A stretch of DNA of 64,000 bases. It comes from CAINVV01 sp963663005 (GTDB taxonomy: Bacteria; Bacteroidota; Bacteroidia; Bacteroidales; Prolixibacteraceae). The stretch lies in assembly GCA_963663005.2 (NCBI GenBank), contig CAXXHH010000010.1, positions 124,001-188,000 on the forward strand, given 5' to 3'. Every line of letters begins with the position of its first letter. Position 1 is the stretch's first letter. Made by a program: the position numbers and the translations under genes. The notes below the pieces were generated by a model. The model had not been told where the DNA came from. It did no database searches and saw nothing but the letters and a program-made list of their open reading frames with translations. Positions 9,073 to 21,100 of the stretch are shown piece after piece.

Positions 9073-9097
9073 TTGAATCGTTCTATTTATAAATTTG
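9073..9097 (+). promoter_or_regulatory. Weak Bacteroidota-type promoter candidate
   Basis: TAAATTTG at 9090-9097 matches the Bacteroidota -7 pattern TAnnTTTG. The only nearby TTG (9073-9075) is 14 nt away, shorter than the usual 17-23, so the call is weak. It precedes the REC-kinase gene. Confidence 0.25.
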
Positions 9098-9158
9098 GTG
9101 GAATTTAGTATTATTGTATGAATTAGAATTTTCCAATTAACTAATCAAAATAAATACT

Positions 9159-10256
9159 TTGAACGAACAACCCAATATTCTGATCGTCGACGATATACCC
9201 TCCAACCTCACCTACCTTAAAATCATTCTAAAGGGAATCGATGCAAATCTGATTGAGGCTGAATCTGGTTTGGAGGCATTGCAAAAGATTGAGGGAATTC
9301 CTCTTTCACTCGCTATATTGGACGTGCAGATGGCAGGTATGAATGGGTATGAGCTGGCTGTGAAGATTAATGAAAACAGGCTCACCGACAGCGTTCCGAT
9401 CATTTTTCTGACTGCCGCCTTTCCCAACAACGATCAAATCCTTACCGGATATGAAGCGGGCGCAGTTGATTACATTATCAAACCCCTCAACCGAAAAGTA
9501 TTAACCAGTAAGGTCAATATTTTCCTTCAACTTTTCCGGCAGAAACAGACAATTATCGAAAGTCGGGAGGAGCTGAAAAAATCCGAAATTGATCTACAGA
9601 AAGCAAAAGATCAGCTTGAACAGCTCAACTATCATATCATCAATGCTCGCGAGGAAGAAAGAGCCGCCATATCACTTTTAATCCACGATGAATTAGGCCA
9701 GGCGCTGACAGCCCTTAAGATTGATATTAGCTGGATACACAAGAATTTAGATAATGAAGTCGCTCCAATGAAACTTGAGCGGATGATTGGTGCGACCAAT
9801 GATATAATACGAAAAGTGCAGCGCATTTCCTCTGAATTGCACCCCAAATTATTGACAGATCTGGGATTGGCCGATGCAATCGAATGGTACTGCGGTGAAA
9901 TGAGGGAACGGACAGGACTCCGGTTTGAACTTTCGCTCGAGGAGGCGGAGCGCAATGTTTTTAAAACAGATCTGGCTCTCTTCCGGATTTTGCAGGAAGC
10001 GCTAACCAATGTAGTCAGGCATGCCAAAGCCACCGTTGTTGAAATCGAAATCAAACGCGATCAAAGTGGCACATCCATGGTAATTTCCGATAATGGCATA
10101 GGAACAAAACTGGGCATACTTGAAAGTTCTACCTCGATGGGGCTCTTTGGGATGCGCGAAAGAGCGAAACAATGCAACGGGAGCCTGGTTCTGGAGCCAA
10201 ATAGTCCTTCCGGAACAAGTGTGAAAGTATTTTTACCAAGCGTAAATCCACTATAA
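9159..10256 (+). CDS. Receiver-HisKA_3 sensor kinase
   Basis: Cytoplasmic 365-aa kinase with an N-terminal receiver (residues 1-125, D11-D12, phospho-acceptor Asp55 in ILDVQMAGMNG, KP in YIIKPLN), a coiled-coil linker (about 130-165), HisKA_3 dimerisation domain with His176 (IHDELGQALTAL), and HATPase_c (EALTNVVRHA, SDNGIG, GLFGMRERA). HisKA_3 kinases pair with NarL/LuxR-type regulators, and one begins directly after its stop. The best start is TTG 9159; no in-frame ATG precedes the conserved QPNILIVDD strand. The receiver is closely similar to that of the gene at 3345, so the two kinases share a receiver module but belong to different kinase classes. Confidence 0.88.
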   Translation: MNEQPNILIVDDIPSNLTYLKIILKGIDANLIEAESGLEALQKIEGIPLSLAILDVQMAGMNGYELAVKINENRLTDSVPIIFLTAAFPNNDQILTGYEAGAVDYIIKPLNRKVLTSKVNIFLQLFRQKQTIIESREELKKSEIDLQKAKDQLEQLNYHIINAREEERAAISLLIHDELGQALTALKIDISWIHKNLDNEVAPMKLERMIGATNDIIRKVQRISSELHPKLLTDLGLADAIEWYCGEMRERTGLRFELSLEEAERNVFKTDLALFRILQEALTNVVRHAKATVVEIEIKRDQSGTSMVISDNGIGTKLGILESSTSMGLFGMRERAKQCNGSLVLEPNSPSGTSVKVFLPSVNPL

Positions 10257-10886
10257 ATGAAGATATTAATTGCCGACGATCATGCAATCGTGCGCGAGGG
10301 AGTCAAACAGATTGTCAAAACATTACCCGAAGTAAGACAGATTGATGAAGCATCTGATGGCAAAGAGGCGTTGTCTAAATTGACCAAAACAAATTATGAC
10401 TTGGCCATCCTGGATATATCGATGCCCGAAATGACTGGTCTGGACGTGCTTCAAAACCTGAAAAACAACAACATACAAACCCGGGTACTGATGCTGAGTT
10501 TTCATCCACAGGAACAGTACGCCGTCAGGGCGTTCAAACTGGGGGCTTCGGGATACCTCTCCAAGGACAGTGCCTTTGACGAACTGGCTATGGCAATAAG
10601 AAAGATTTCGCAAGGCGGGAAATATGTTTCAGCGGCTTTCGCCGAGAAACTGCTCTTTAACGAAGTGAGCAGCACGAATATGGCATTGCATGAGTCGCTT
10701 TCAGAGCGGGAGTTTCAGGTGATGATAATGTTGGCCAAAGGCCGATCCGTCACGGAAATTGCCACTGAAATTTTCATTTCGGATAAAACTGTGGCTACCT
10801 ACCGGGCTCGCATTATGGAGAAAATGCAGATGAAAAAAAATGCGGAACTTACAATTTATGCCCTACGAAATAAGTTAATTGAATAA
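10257..10886 (+). CDS. NarL/LuxR-family response regulator
   Basis: DNA-binding response regulator of 209 aa. The receiver is at residues 1-120 with Asp53 (AILDISMPEMTG), T/S switch region and K103 (SGYLSKD). The GerE/LuxR helix-turn-helix is at about 143-205 (LSEREFQVMIMLAKG, then SDKTVATYRARIMEKM). ATG 10257 abuts the TAA of the HisKA_3 kinase, so the two are translationally coupled and form a two-component pair. It lies between the DUF4402 genes and the chaperone gene, suggesting control of the surface locus (inference). Confidence 0.92.
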   Translation: MKILIADDHAIVREGVKQIVKTLPEVRQIDEASDGKEALSKLTKTNYDLAILDISMPEMTGLDVLQNLKNNNIQTRVLMLSFHPQEQYAVRAFKLGASGYLSKDSAFDELAMAIRKISQGGKYVSAAFAEKLLFNEVSSTNMALHESLSEREFQVMIMLAKGRSVTEIATEIFISDKTVATYRARIMEKMQMKKNAELTIYALRNKLIE

Positions 10887-10909
10887 TGCAAAAAAAATAT
10901 ATATATTTG
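10879..10909 (+). promoter_or_regulatory. Bacteroidota housekeeping-type promoter for chaperone gene
   Basis: TTG (10879-10881), 20-nt spacer, TATATTTG (10902-10909): a good match to the TTG-N17-23-TAnnTTTG pattern. It overlaps the end of the response-regulator gene and would give a ~50-nt leader before ATG 10966. Confidence 0.55.
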
Positions 10910-10965
10910 CCCCAAACGCAACAAATTCAACGTTTTCGAACAAGGCTCTTCCAATTTATGCTACT

Positions 10966-11814
10966 ATGTTAAAGTCAAAATGCGCTTTTCCTAAATTTCT
11001 GAGTGTACTTAGTGTACTCGTCGTAAGTCTGTTTGCGACTTGCTCCCTCCATGCTCAGGGCGATCTAATGGTATTTCCTAAGAGGCTTATTTTTGAGGGT
11101 TCGATAAAAACCAGTGAATTAAATTTGGCTAACATCGGCAGTGATACAGCGCGTTATAATATTTCATTCATTCAATACAAAATGAATGATGACGGATCAT
11201 TTAAGGAAATTACAACACCTGAAGATGGACAGCTTTTTGCAGATAAATTTTTAAGGTACTATCCAAGGAGTGTCGTGCTGGCTCCTAATGAGTCACAGGT
11301 AATTAAAATTCAATTAAACCGGGCAAGCAACATGGCCCCTGGCGAATACCGATCCCATTTCTACTTCAGGGCAATACCAAATGTTAAACCCCTGGGAGAA
11401 GAAGTTAAGAAAGATACAACAGTTGCGGTAAGATTGATTCCTATTTTCGGAATCACTATTCCGACGATTATAAGAGTCGGAGAATCAAATAGTAAGGTTA
11501 CGCTTTCGGACTTGAGCTTTTCTATTAAAAATGATACTATACCCGCTCTGAGCATGAAATTTAACCGGACAGGTAATATGTCTGTTTATGGAGATGTATC
11601 TGTAACTCATATTTCGACAAGTGGGAAAAAAACGGAAGTAGGCAGGGCAAATGGAATTGCTGTATATACCCCAAATGCGGTTCGTCAATTCATTGTTTCC
11701 TTGCTAAGGAAAAAAGATGTTGACTTCCGGTCAGGTACACTTCATGTAGAGTACAATGCCCCCTCAGATGCTAAACCCCAGAAATTTGCTGAAGCAGATT
11801 TGCAATTAAAATAA
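10966..11814 (+). CDS. PapD-like periplasmic pilus chaperone
   Basis: Exported protein of 282 aa. The signal peptide is residues 1-31 (basic MLKSK, hydrophobic core, cleavage after LHAQ). The mature part has the two-Ig layout of fimbrial chaperones: an N-terminal strand DLMVFPKRLIFEG, then SELNLANIGSDTARYNISF, and the chaperone-like motif RSVVLAPNESQVIKIQLNR followed by PGEYRSHFYFRAIP. A second beta domain occupies about residues 165-282. In chaperone-usher systems this protein completes the subunit fold by donor-strand complementation. I chose ATG 10966 because the upstream frame encodes no signal peptide. Neighbours (DUF4402 subunits, usher-like protein) support the call. Confidence 0.78.
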   Translation: MLKSKCAFPKFLSVLSVLVVSLFATCSLHAQGDLMVFPKRLIFEGSIKTSELNLANIGSDTARYNISFIQYKMNDDGSFKEITTPEDGQLFADKFLRYYPRSVVLAPNESQVIKIQLNRASNMAPGEYRSHFYFRAIPNVKPLGEEVKKDTTVAVRLIPIFGITIPTIIRVGESNSKVTLSDLSFSIKNDTIPALSMKFNRTGNMSVYGDVSVTHISTSGKKTEVGRANGIAVYTPNAVRQFIVSLLRKKDVDFRSGTLHVEYNAPSDAKPQKFAEADLQLK

Positions 11815-11979
11815 CTCTCCCCGCACACTTGTTCGCACCCTTGTTCTGTTCCTGCTACTAAATATTCGCTCAGTTGCGATATAAAGAAGTAATCTTACCC
11901 AACGATTATTTTTTTAACAACTGGTAAACAGATTATTACGCTAACCATAAGCCATATTTCATTTTCGTGACACCAATCT

Positions 11980-11995
11980 TGGCACATTAATTGAT
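11980..11995 (+). promoter_or_regulatory. Candidate sigma-54 promoter for giant T9SS gene
   Basis: TGGCACA (11980-11986), TTAA, then TTGAT (11991-11995). GG at 11981-11982 and GA at 11993-11994 keep the invariant 10-base spacing; the -12 dinucleotide is GA rather than GC, exactly as in the element at 7323-7338. The rest of the 308-nt gap before ATG 12123 is AT-rich and holds no gene. The transcript would start near 12006, giving a ~115-nt leader. Confidence 0.45.
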
Positions 11996-12122
11996 ATTAT
12001 ATGGTATTAATTATATTTCGCTAAATCGCCTGTTTTTCGGTTAATGCCGGGAAATGTGGTGATGGTGGTATATTTTTAAGGTATTTTGAGTATTTTTACG
12101 TTAAGCAAAATCAATTGCATAA

Positions 12123-15100
12123 ATGCGGTTACATCCTCTAAAAATGTCCGTTTTTTTTGGCCTACCATTGAAGAATCGGGTTATTAGCCTGGCGTTGATG
12201 ATATTATTTTCGACAATGGGCATGGAAGTAAGTGCCGCTACCTATTACTCAAGAGCTACTGGAAACTGGATAGGTGGAACAGTTTGGTCAACGACACCCA
12301 CAGGTACGGCATCAGTTGCTACTATCCTATCAACTGACGATGTAGTCATTCAAGCAGGAAACACAATTACCGTAAATGGGGCTGCCACATGTGCAAGTCT
12401 GACATTCAACACTTTAGCATCCACTAGCGGGGTCACTATTTCAGGAACTAACTCACTTACTGTCAGTGGCGCTGTTACAATGAATGCAAAGACAGGGGCA
12501 ACCACAACCACTTTAGCAGTAGGAACCGGCACTTTAAGTGCCGGAAGTATCACCATTTCTGGCGCAAATACCGCAACCTGGATAAATACAATAACAATAT
12601 CCACCGGTTCGTTAACTTGTGATGGCGATTTCATATTCAATAGTGGTTCGCAAGCTGCCAGTGCGGTATTTGGCATAACGAATTCTGGAGCCATCATAAC
12701 GATTAATGGCAATATTTCTACGACTGCTGCTACCAATGGAAGGTTGACCCTCGCAAATCCGACCAATATTAGCTTGGGTGGGAACTACACATTTTCAGGC
12801 ACGCTCTCCAGTACTACTCGTTTGAGGTTGACGCTTAATGGCACAATAGATCAGACAGTTAACGGCACAAATACCTTTTCAAGCCTGATTGTAGATAAGG
12901 TCTCTGGCGTTGCTTCCATTGGGAAGGCAACTTCTGCTACTACATTCACTTTGACAAATGGAATTTTTGATCCGGCCTCTTTTTTATTGACTTCGACTAC
13001 AGGCAATTTCACCGCAGGCACGCTGAGAGTTGGTGCAGCCACATGGGGAGGAAACTATAGTATTGCCATTACTGAGCCGCTGGCTGGTACAATTGAGTAT
13101 GATGCCAATGGAGCCCAGACCGTAAATAACGTTTCGTATGGAGGAAATTTGGCCATTTTAGGTTCAGGAACCAAAACGTGGACTATAACGAATAATAGGA
13201 CAATTGGTGGAAGTCTGACAGTCGGAGCCGGTTCTGAACTAGCCACTTCCGGTAATTTTACGATTGGAGTAAGTGGAAATACGAGCCTTGATGGAACGCT
13301 CACCTTGGGAGGAACAGCAGCAAAAACTTTTACAGGAAACGTTACTGTTAACGCCGGAGGAATCTGGAATGAAACTGGTGCCGCTGCGATCAATTTTGCA
13401 GGGGATTTGACTAACAATGCCTCCTCGCCTACTGATTTTACTGCCAATAGTGGAACACATACCTTTACGGGAGCCAGCCACATTATTTCCGGAGTTCAAG
13501 AAACTATCATTCCAAAAGTTGCAATCACAGGCACTTATCAAAACAATAGTACACTAACAATAAATACAGCCTTATCCGGTAGTGGAAGTTTGACGCAGGG
13601 TCCTAATTCAACGCTCAATATCGGAGGACCAACCACTACTGCCATAACAATTACCAATTTTGATGCAAGTTCTAATACCCCTAACACGGTTAATTACACA
13701 AATGCCGGAGCACAAACCCTGGATAATGTTAATTACTACAATCTTGGACTTTCAGGGGGAGGTATTAAGACGCTAAATTCAGCTATCACTGCTGTTAATG
13801 GTACATTTACAGTAGGTGGTAACGCAAGCGCAACAGCATTGGTGGGTATGTCTTTTGGAAACGTCGTCCTTAACAGCGGAACCTTTGTCGGTGGTGCGTT
13901 TACCCATACCGTTTCAGGAAACTGGACAGACAATGGTGGGACGTTTACAAATACAGGGACTACCATCAATTTGAATGGAACAACCCAGGTAATCGGGGGG
14001 ACTTCAAGTTCTGCATTTGATATTTTGGCGATAAATAGTGGTGTTAACGTCAATTTAAGTACAGGACTTTCTCATACAACCAACACCCTTTCCCTTAATG
14101 GAGCAGGTGTTATTGATGGAACATGGGGAAGTAGTAGTTCCGCAGCAACTTATCAGAATGATACATATTTTGCTGCAACTAACGGAATTGTAACGGTAAG
14201 TACATCCTCGTGCACCGGTCCAACAGCATACTCTGTAACAGGAGGTGGCGCTTACTGTACAGGAGGATCGGGAGTTGCCGTTGGCCTTTCAAATTCTCAG
14301 TCGGGAGTGAATTACCAGTTATTATTGGGCGGTAATCCTGATGGAGCAACTGTTCCGGGTACCGGAGGAGCTATCTCATTTGGAATTAAGACAGCTGTAG
14401 GTACTTATACTGTAAGGGCTACTCAACCTGTCACGCATTGTACGGCTGTAATGAACGGCAATGCTGTTGTGACTATAAATTCCTTACCAACGGTGAGCAT
14501 CACGGGCAGTAATTCAATCTGTATCGGATCAACAACCACGCTATCTCCCACCACCGGCGGAACGTGGGTCAGCAGTGATGGTGGGTTGGCATCTGTGACG
14601 AATGCCGGAGTTGTCACTGGAGCGGCAGCCGGAAGTCCGACTTTTACGTTCACTGCTACTGCGACCGGTTGCAGTAGTACTACCGCAGCTGTAACTGTCA
14701 ACCCAATTCTTCCCGCAAGTATCAGTATTTCAGCCTCCTCGAACCTCATATGCTCAGGCACCAATGTCACGTTTACTGCAACCCCAACCAATGGAGGAAC
14801 GACACCTGTGTATCAGTGGAAGCTCAACGGAGGAAATGTTGGAACCAATTCCACTACCTACACAAACGCTGCTCTAGCAAATAATGATGTTGTTACCTGT
14901 GTAATGACCTCTAATGCAACTCCTTGCCTGACTGGTTCGCCCGCGACATCCAATACGGTAACTATTACCATCTTAGCCGGAGGAACATGGACTGGAGCAA
15001 TTGATACCGATTGGAATAATGCCGGAAACTGGTCTTGCGGCAGCATTCCGACGGCGCTCACAGACGTTACCATTCCAAATGTCACAAATAAACCGGTGAT

Positions 15101-18100
15101 TGGGGCAGCAGCTTTGTGCCGGGATATAACAATCAACGCAGGTTCCTCGCTGACTATTACTGGTTCTAACGCGTTAACTGTAAGTGGAAATTGGACAAAC
15201 AACGGAACTTTTACCGCAAATTCAAGCACCGTAAATTTCAATGGCGGTGGACAGACAATAACTGGTACCTCCGTTTTCAACAATGTTATAGTTAGTGGTA
15301 ATGGCGCCAAAACCATCACTACCGCCAATTTTACAGTAGGCGGCATTCTCTCAATGGAGGAAACCGGAACTCTTTCTGCAGCTCCCACCTACGGAGCCTC
15401 TGCCACATTGCAGTACAACACGGTCACAGCAAGAACATCGGGTGCAGAGTGGCTCAACTCTTTCGTTGCAACCGGTGGCGTTGTAATTTCAAATACAGGC
15501 GCAATAACTGCAAATGCAGCGAAGGTATTCAATACATCAGTAAAACTTACTGTCAACGCTGCTGCTGCATTAAATATGGCGAACCTTTTATTGACACTGG
15601 GTGGCGATCTGATCAATAACAATGGAACAATCACTGGTTCGGGCGGGGTAACAATCAACGGAAATGGAACACAAAGCATTGGTTCTTTCACCAATACCGG
15701 GACCGTTTCCATGCTAAAAGGCGGCGGGACTGCCACACTTACCGATAATATAAATGGTGGCGCCCTCACAATAAATGGAACCGGTGGAACGTTAAACCTG
15801 GGAACCGGGTTAACACATACCATTTCAGGAATCTGGACCAGAACAGCGGGTACACTCAACGGAGGCTCGAGTTTACTCAATATCGGAGGTAATGTTAGCG
15901 GAACCGGTGGCACCTTTACGGCAAATGCAGGCACTGTAAATTACACCGGAGCAGCCCAGACAGCCGCTGTTGTGACCTATAACAATCTTACGGTCTCCGG
16001 TTCTCTTGCGAAGACATTTGCAACCAACCCTACAGTCAATGGAATTCTTTCGTTGGAAGGGACTGCATCAGTAGTAGTTACTGCTGGTACTGGGGTAGTG
16101 ACATATGGTACTAACGCTACCCTCCAGTACAATAAACCTGGAGCTTATACGGCAACAACGGAGGAATGGCTTGGGACTTTCGCTGCAACCGGTGGCGTAA
16201 TTATTGCAAACACGGGAGCCATCACCATGGGTGGTGCAAAAATTTTCAATGCGGGTATTCCGTTAACTATTAACGCCGGAGCAACTCTTACCCCCGGCGC
16301 CAATCTTCTGACTCTGGGTGGTGATTTTCACAATTCGGGAACCTTAACAAGCGGTTCAGGAGGAGTGACTATCACAGGGGCAGCCGCGACACAAAGTATC
16401 GATGGATTTACAACAACAGGCGCGTTAACGTTTTCTAAAACAACGGGCACAGCAACATTAATGGGTAATGTGAATTCCGCGTCTCTTACAATTCCAACGA
16501 CAGCCTCCAGTTCCACACTAGCTATTAATCCAAGCGTTACAGTTGCTGTTTCCGGGGCGCTGACCTTTAATCTTCCTGCTACTGCTGCCGTAACAATTGC
16601 AATTGGAGACGGGAGCCTGTCTTGCGCATCAATTTCCCTCGCAGGTGCTACCGGAGGTGTTAGAACCACTACCCTATCCATAGCTACTGGTACTTTAAAT
16701 GTTGCCGGCAATATTACTTCTGCCGGGGTAGATTCTAAAATCACCGTTACCGGCGCTGGTACCATAAATGCAGGCGGCACCTTTCTGAGCGGCACGATTG
16801 GCACCTTCACTGCCGGAACTGGTACAGTTAATTATAATTCAGCTTCTGCCCAAACAATTGGCGCATACACCTACAACAACGTAATACTGTCTGGCGGTGG
16901 CTCTAAAACTTTTACGGCCACAACAACAATTAACGGCAATCTTTCCATCGCAACAGGAACAAATAATAACGTGCTCGGAGCTGGCTTGTCACATCCAGCC
17001 AACTCATTGACTTTAGGGGGAATTGGTCAGGTAGCTGGCACATGGGGAGGAACCGGATCCGGTGCAACCAATATTAATTCAACCTACTTTACAGCTACAA
17101 CTGGAAAAATTAATGTTAGCACTGTTTCTTATAGTCCACCTACCGCAATTTCTGCTACTCCATCACAGATTAATTTTGGCGATGCCGGAACTATCTCGCT
17201 TGCCGCTTCAGGTGGTGGAGGTGGCGGTGCAACCCTCACCTGGTATGCTGGCGGTTGCGGATCAGGAACCGCGATTGGAACCGGGAGTCCGGTATCGGTC
17301 AATAAGCCTTCCATAACAACAACCTATTATGCTCGATGGGAGAATGGAGGAAATTATTCCACTTGCCTGAGTACAACTGTCACGGTAGTAACGACATTAT
17401 ATTCGTATCAATCTGGCGACTGGAATACAGCAAACTCATGGACTACAGATCCATCAGGCACCTCTCGCGTTAATCCTGCAGTGCCCAGCCCGCTTGACAA
17501 TGTGGTTATTCTGAATGGGCGTTCTATCACTGTTGCTCAAAATTCAAAATCGGTTAACTCATTAGAAATCAGACTTGGCGGAACGCTGGATTTGGTTGCA
17601 ACCACAGGGCATAATTTTGGAACCGTTACTGGTCAGGGTGTACTAAGACTTTCATCAAACGTCTTCCCGGGAGGTACCTATTCCGGATTTGTTGCCTCAT
17701 CCGGAGGGACTGTGGAATATTATGACATTACGGGTCAAAGTATCAGCAATACCCAGTTAACCTACAATAAGCTTATTATATCCAACTACTCATCTTCGGC
17801 GAATTCGGTATTTATTGATAACAATGTCAACAACATCACTTATACTGTTAACGGATCTTTCGATCTTAGGAACTATGGGGCAGGAAGCCTGACTTTTAGC
17901 TTTGGAAATCCCGTTGCATCGGACAATCTTATTAACATGACCGTTTCCGGCAACTTCACCGTTGCTGCTGGTTGTTATATCCGGGTAAACAACTTTGCCA
18001 CTGCTCATACGCTGGCGAGTTCAGATGCGGCTGGTGTTGCGAACCCAATTCACAGCTTGTATCTCTACGGAGATCTGCTTAATAATGGGTCAATACGCTT

Positions 18101-21100
18101 TACAGGATTGCCTTCACCCATAAATTCGACTTATTATACTTTGGCAACAACTGCCTTTGGGTCAAATTATGGCGATGTTCAGGTCTTCTTTGAGGGAGCT
18201 TCCAACAATGCAGTGACTTGTAACGGCACAACCGATTTCTTTAGGCTTATCGTTGAAAAAGGTTCTGATCAAACCTATACGTTGGATGTTACTTCTTCGG
18301 GCACTGGAAACTTTGGTCTTTACGGCCCTAACAATCAAGGAAATAGCAATTTTGCTGGACTGGGGTATTTATACAAGGCCCTGTTTATCCATTATGGTAC
18401 GCTAAAACTTAGCTCAAATATTGATATTCCATCTATCACGGAAGGGGGACAGGATTTCGTACTTTTGCCAACAGCCTGCCTGTGGGTGAATGGAGCCAAT
18501 GTATCCTCAACGGTAAGCGGGATCAATGGAACTAGTTATCAGGCGGCTACCTTTTACGGAAATTTGAGAATCAGTGCCGGTCAATTTTCGACCGCTGATG
18601 CGGCCGGTATTGTATTGGGTAATTTGGGCATTCCGGAAATCAATATAGAAGGAACTGGCACCCTGGATGTCAGCCAGGTATGGAACAATGCAGGTGCGAC
18701 CAATCTCATAAGCTATATCCAGTCCGGCGGAACGGCCAACTTTAGGTTACTTGGAGAGAACCATGCAAGTTCAATGTTTACGTTGGATAATATCAACACG
18801 GTATTTAACATGAGCGGGGGTACTATCAACTTCATCAACAATACCTTTTCTGATGGCAACACAAATTATCAGATCCTTAATATTCAGGTACAAGCGGGAA
18901 ATTATTCGGTTACAGGTGGTACTATCAATCTGAACCTTCCTAGCTCTGCCACTGTTTATACTGCCAATTCCACAGTTCCATTTTATAATGTGAACATTTC
19001 CAGGAGAACCGGAGTAGGCAACGTATCTGTTCAATGGAATACGCCTGGTTCAAGTCTGAGTATTTTAAATGATTTATCAATAGGTAGTAATACCTCTTTA
19101 GACCTGAATACCAGTTCAATCGATCTGAAAGTTGGCCGAAATTTCACTCTGGCTGCTGCCGGCACCTATACTCCCGGAAACAATACGACAACATTAAATG
19201 GTAACGCCGGACAAACATTCACCAATGCCGGGACAATAACCTCCGGTTTGAATAATTTTACGCTGGCAAACGCAAGCAATACAAGCATTACCAACGATCT
19301 GACAGTCAGAGGAAATCTAATAATCGGCAGTGGCTGCTTCCTGGATGATCAGGGATATACGATTTCTGTGGCAGGAAATGTCACTAACTCAGGAACTCAT
19401 ACCAGTCAGGCGAACGGTAGTATTCTTCTTAATGGCTCAGCAACGCAGACAATTGGAGGATCGGGAAGCGGCGTTTTCGGTAATCTTGCCCTGAATAAAT
19501 CATCCGGAGCTGCTTCATTTACTTCCAATCAATCAATCAACGGCAATCTTAGGCTGGCTAATGGCATCCTTGATATCAACCTGTACAACCTGAAATTTTC
19601 AACCACCAGTGCAGTCTATGATGTTTTATCGGGCGCTCCTGCCCCAACAACTTTTGGAGATACCAGAATGATTATGACTTCGGGCGAAGTAAGTGATGGT
19701 GGTGTTACCAGGACTTTTAGTGCCACAGGTACATTTCTGTATCCTTTAGGAACCTCCTCTGGCTATCACCCGGCAACTATCGATTTCTCTCAGGCACCCA
19801 CCCACTGGGGTGATATAACGGTGAAACCTGTCGCGAAAATTCATCCCTCGGTTACAGGCACAGATGCACTAAAGTATTATTGGAAGGTGATAAGCAGTTC
19901 GATAACGGGAATTCAGCCAGGTTCGGTATCCAAAATTTTCCAATACATTACATCAGATCCCGGCCCCTCTATTGACACCTACATTACTGGTATCTATAAC
20001 CCCTTTGCCTGGGTGAAAGGAGCTAATTTACAAGTCGATAAGATAAATAAGAAGATCTATTTCCCGGCCATCCAAGTAGTTGACGGTGAATATACCGCAG
20101 GCGTATCTTCTTCATTCGGGGACGTAAAAGTTTATTATAGCCGGCAAACTGGTGATTGGGCGGATATAAATACCTGGTCTACCATTAGTAACACCGGAGC
20201 CGTTGCCGGTACTCTACCTACCATCGCAGATTTAGTAGTAATCGGTGACGGCGGAAGTAACAATCATACTGTCACAATATCTTCAGGAAGCAAAAGTGTG
20301 AGCGGATTACAACTCAGCTATGGATCCACTCTGGATTTACAGACTAACACGGGTCATGTTTTCGGTTCCGTCACAGATGCACCTTCCGGTTTTGGAACAT
20401 TGAGGATCAGTTCTGCAGCGGCTTCTGCAGCTTTTCCATCCGGCGACTTTGGAGACTTTCTAGGTGCAACCGGTGGTACCGTCGATTATTATACCGCCAC
20501 TGGATCCAGTGTTGCTTTTACGATGCCAACACAATATTTAGTTGATTCTAATCCTATAACTATTACAGGTTATTATAACCTGATTCTTTCTCCTGCCGCG
20601 GGCAAGAAAGTTACAATGCCTAATACCGATCTTTTGGTATACAAAGATATTAACGTTACAGGGGCAAGCGGAACCGATATAGCTCAATTTAATAATCTTG
20701 GCGTTTCACGTACCCTGACTGTCAATGGCAACCTGATTGTCAACAGTGGAAATCTGCAATATACGAATGGCGCAAGTACCTCCCAAAATGTAGTTGTTGT
20801 CGGCAACGTGACTGTTGCCACAGGTGCAATATTTAATGTTGCAGCAAACCTCGCAGCAACGAATACCTTATCTATTCAGGGGAATTTAACGAATAACGGA
20901 ACGTTCAATATGCTCGCCGGTGCCTCTCAGGTTTGTAATGTGACGTTCACGGGAGCGGCGAATACACAAATAAATGGCTCTACGACAGGTGGAACCAACT
21001 TCAACGTTCTTACGATCAATAAGGGAACGGACAGAACCTCTATATTAGAATCTACCGTGAATATGCTAAACCTAAACACCGGATTAGCCGCGGCAATGGT

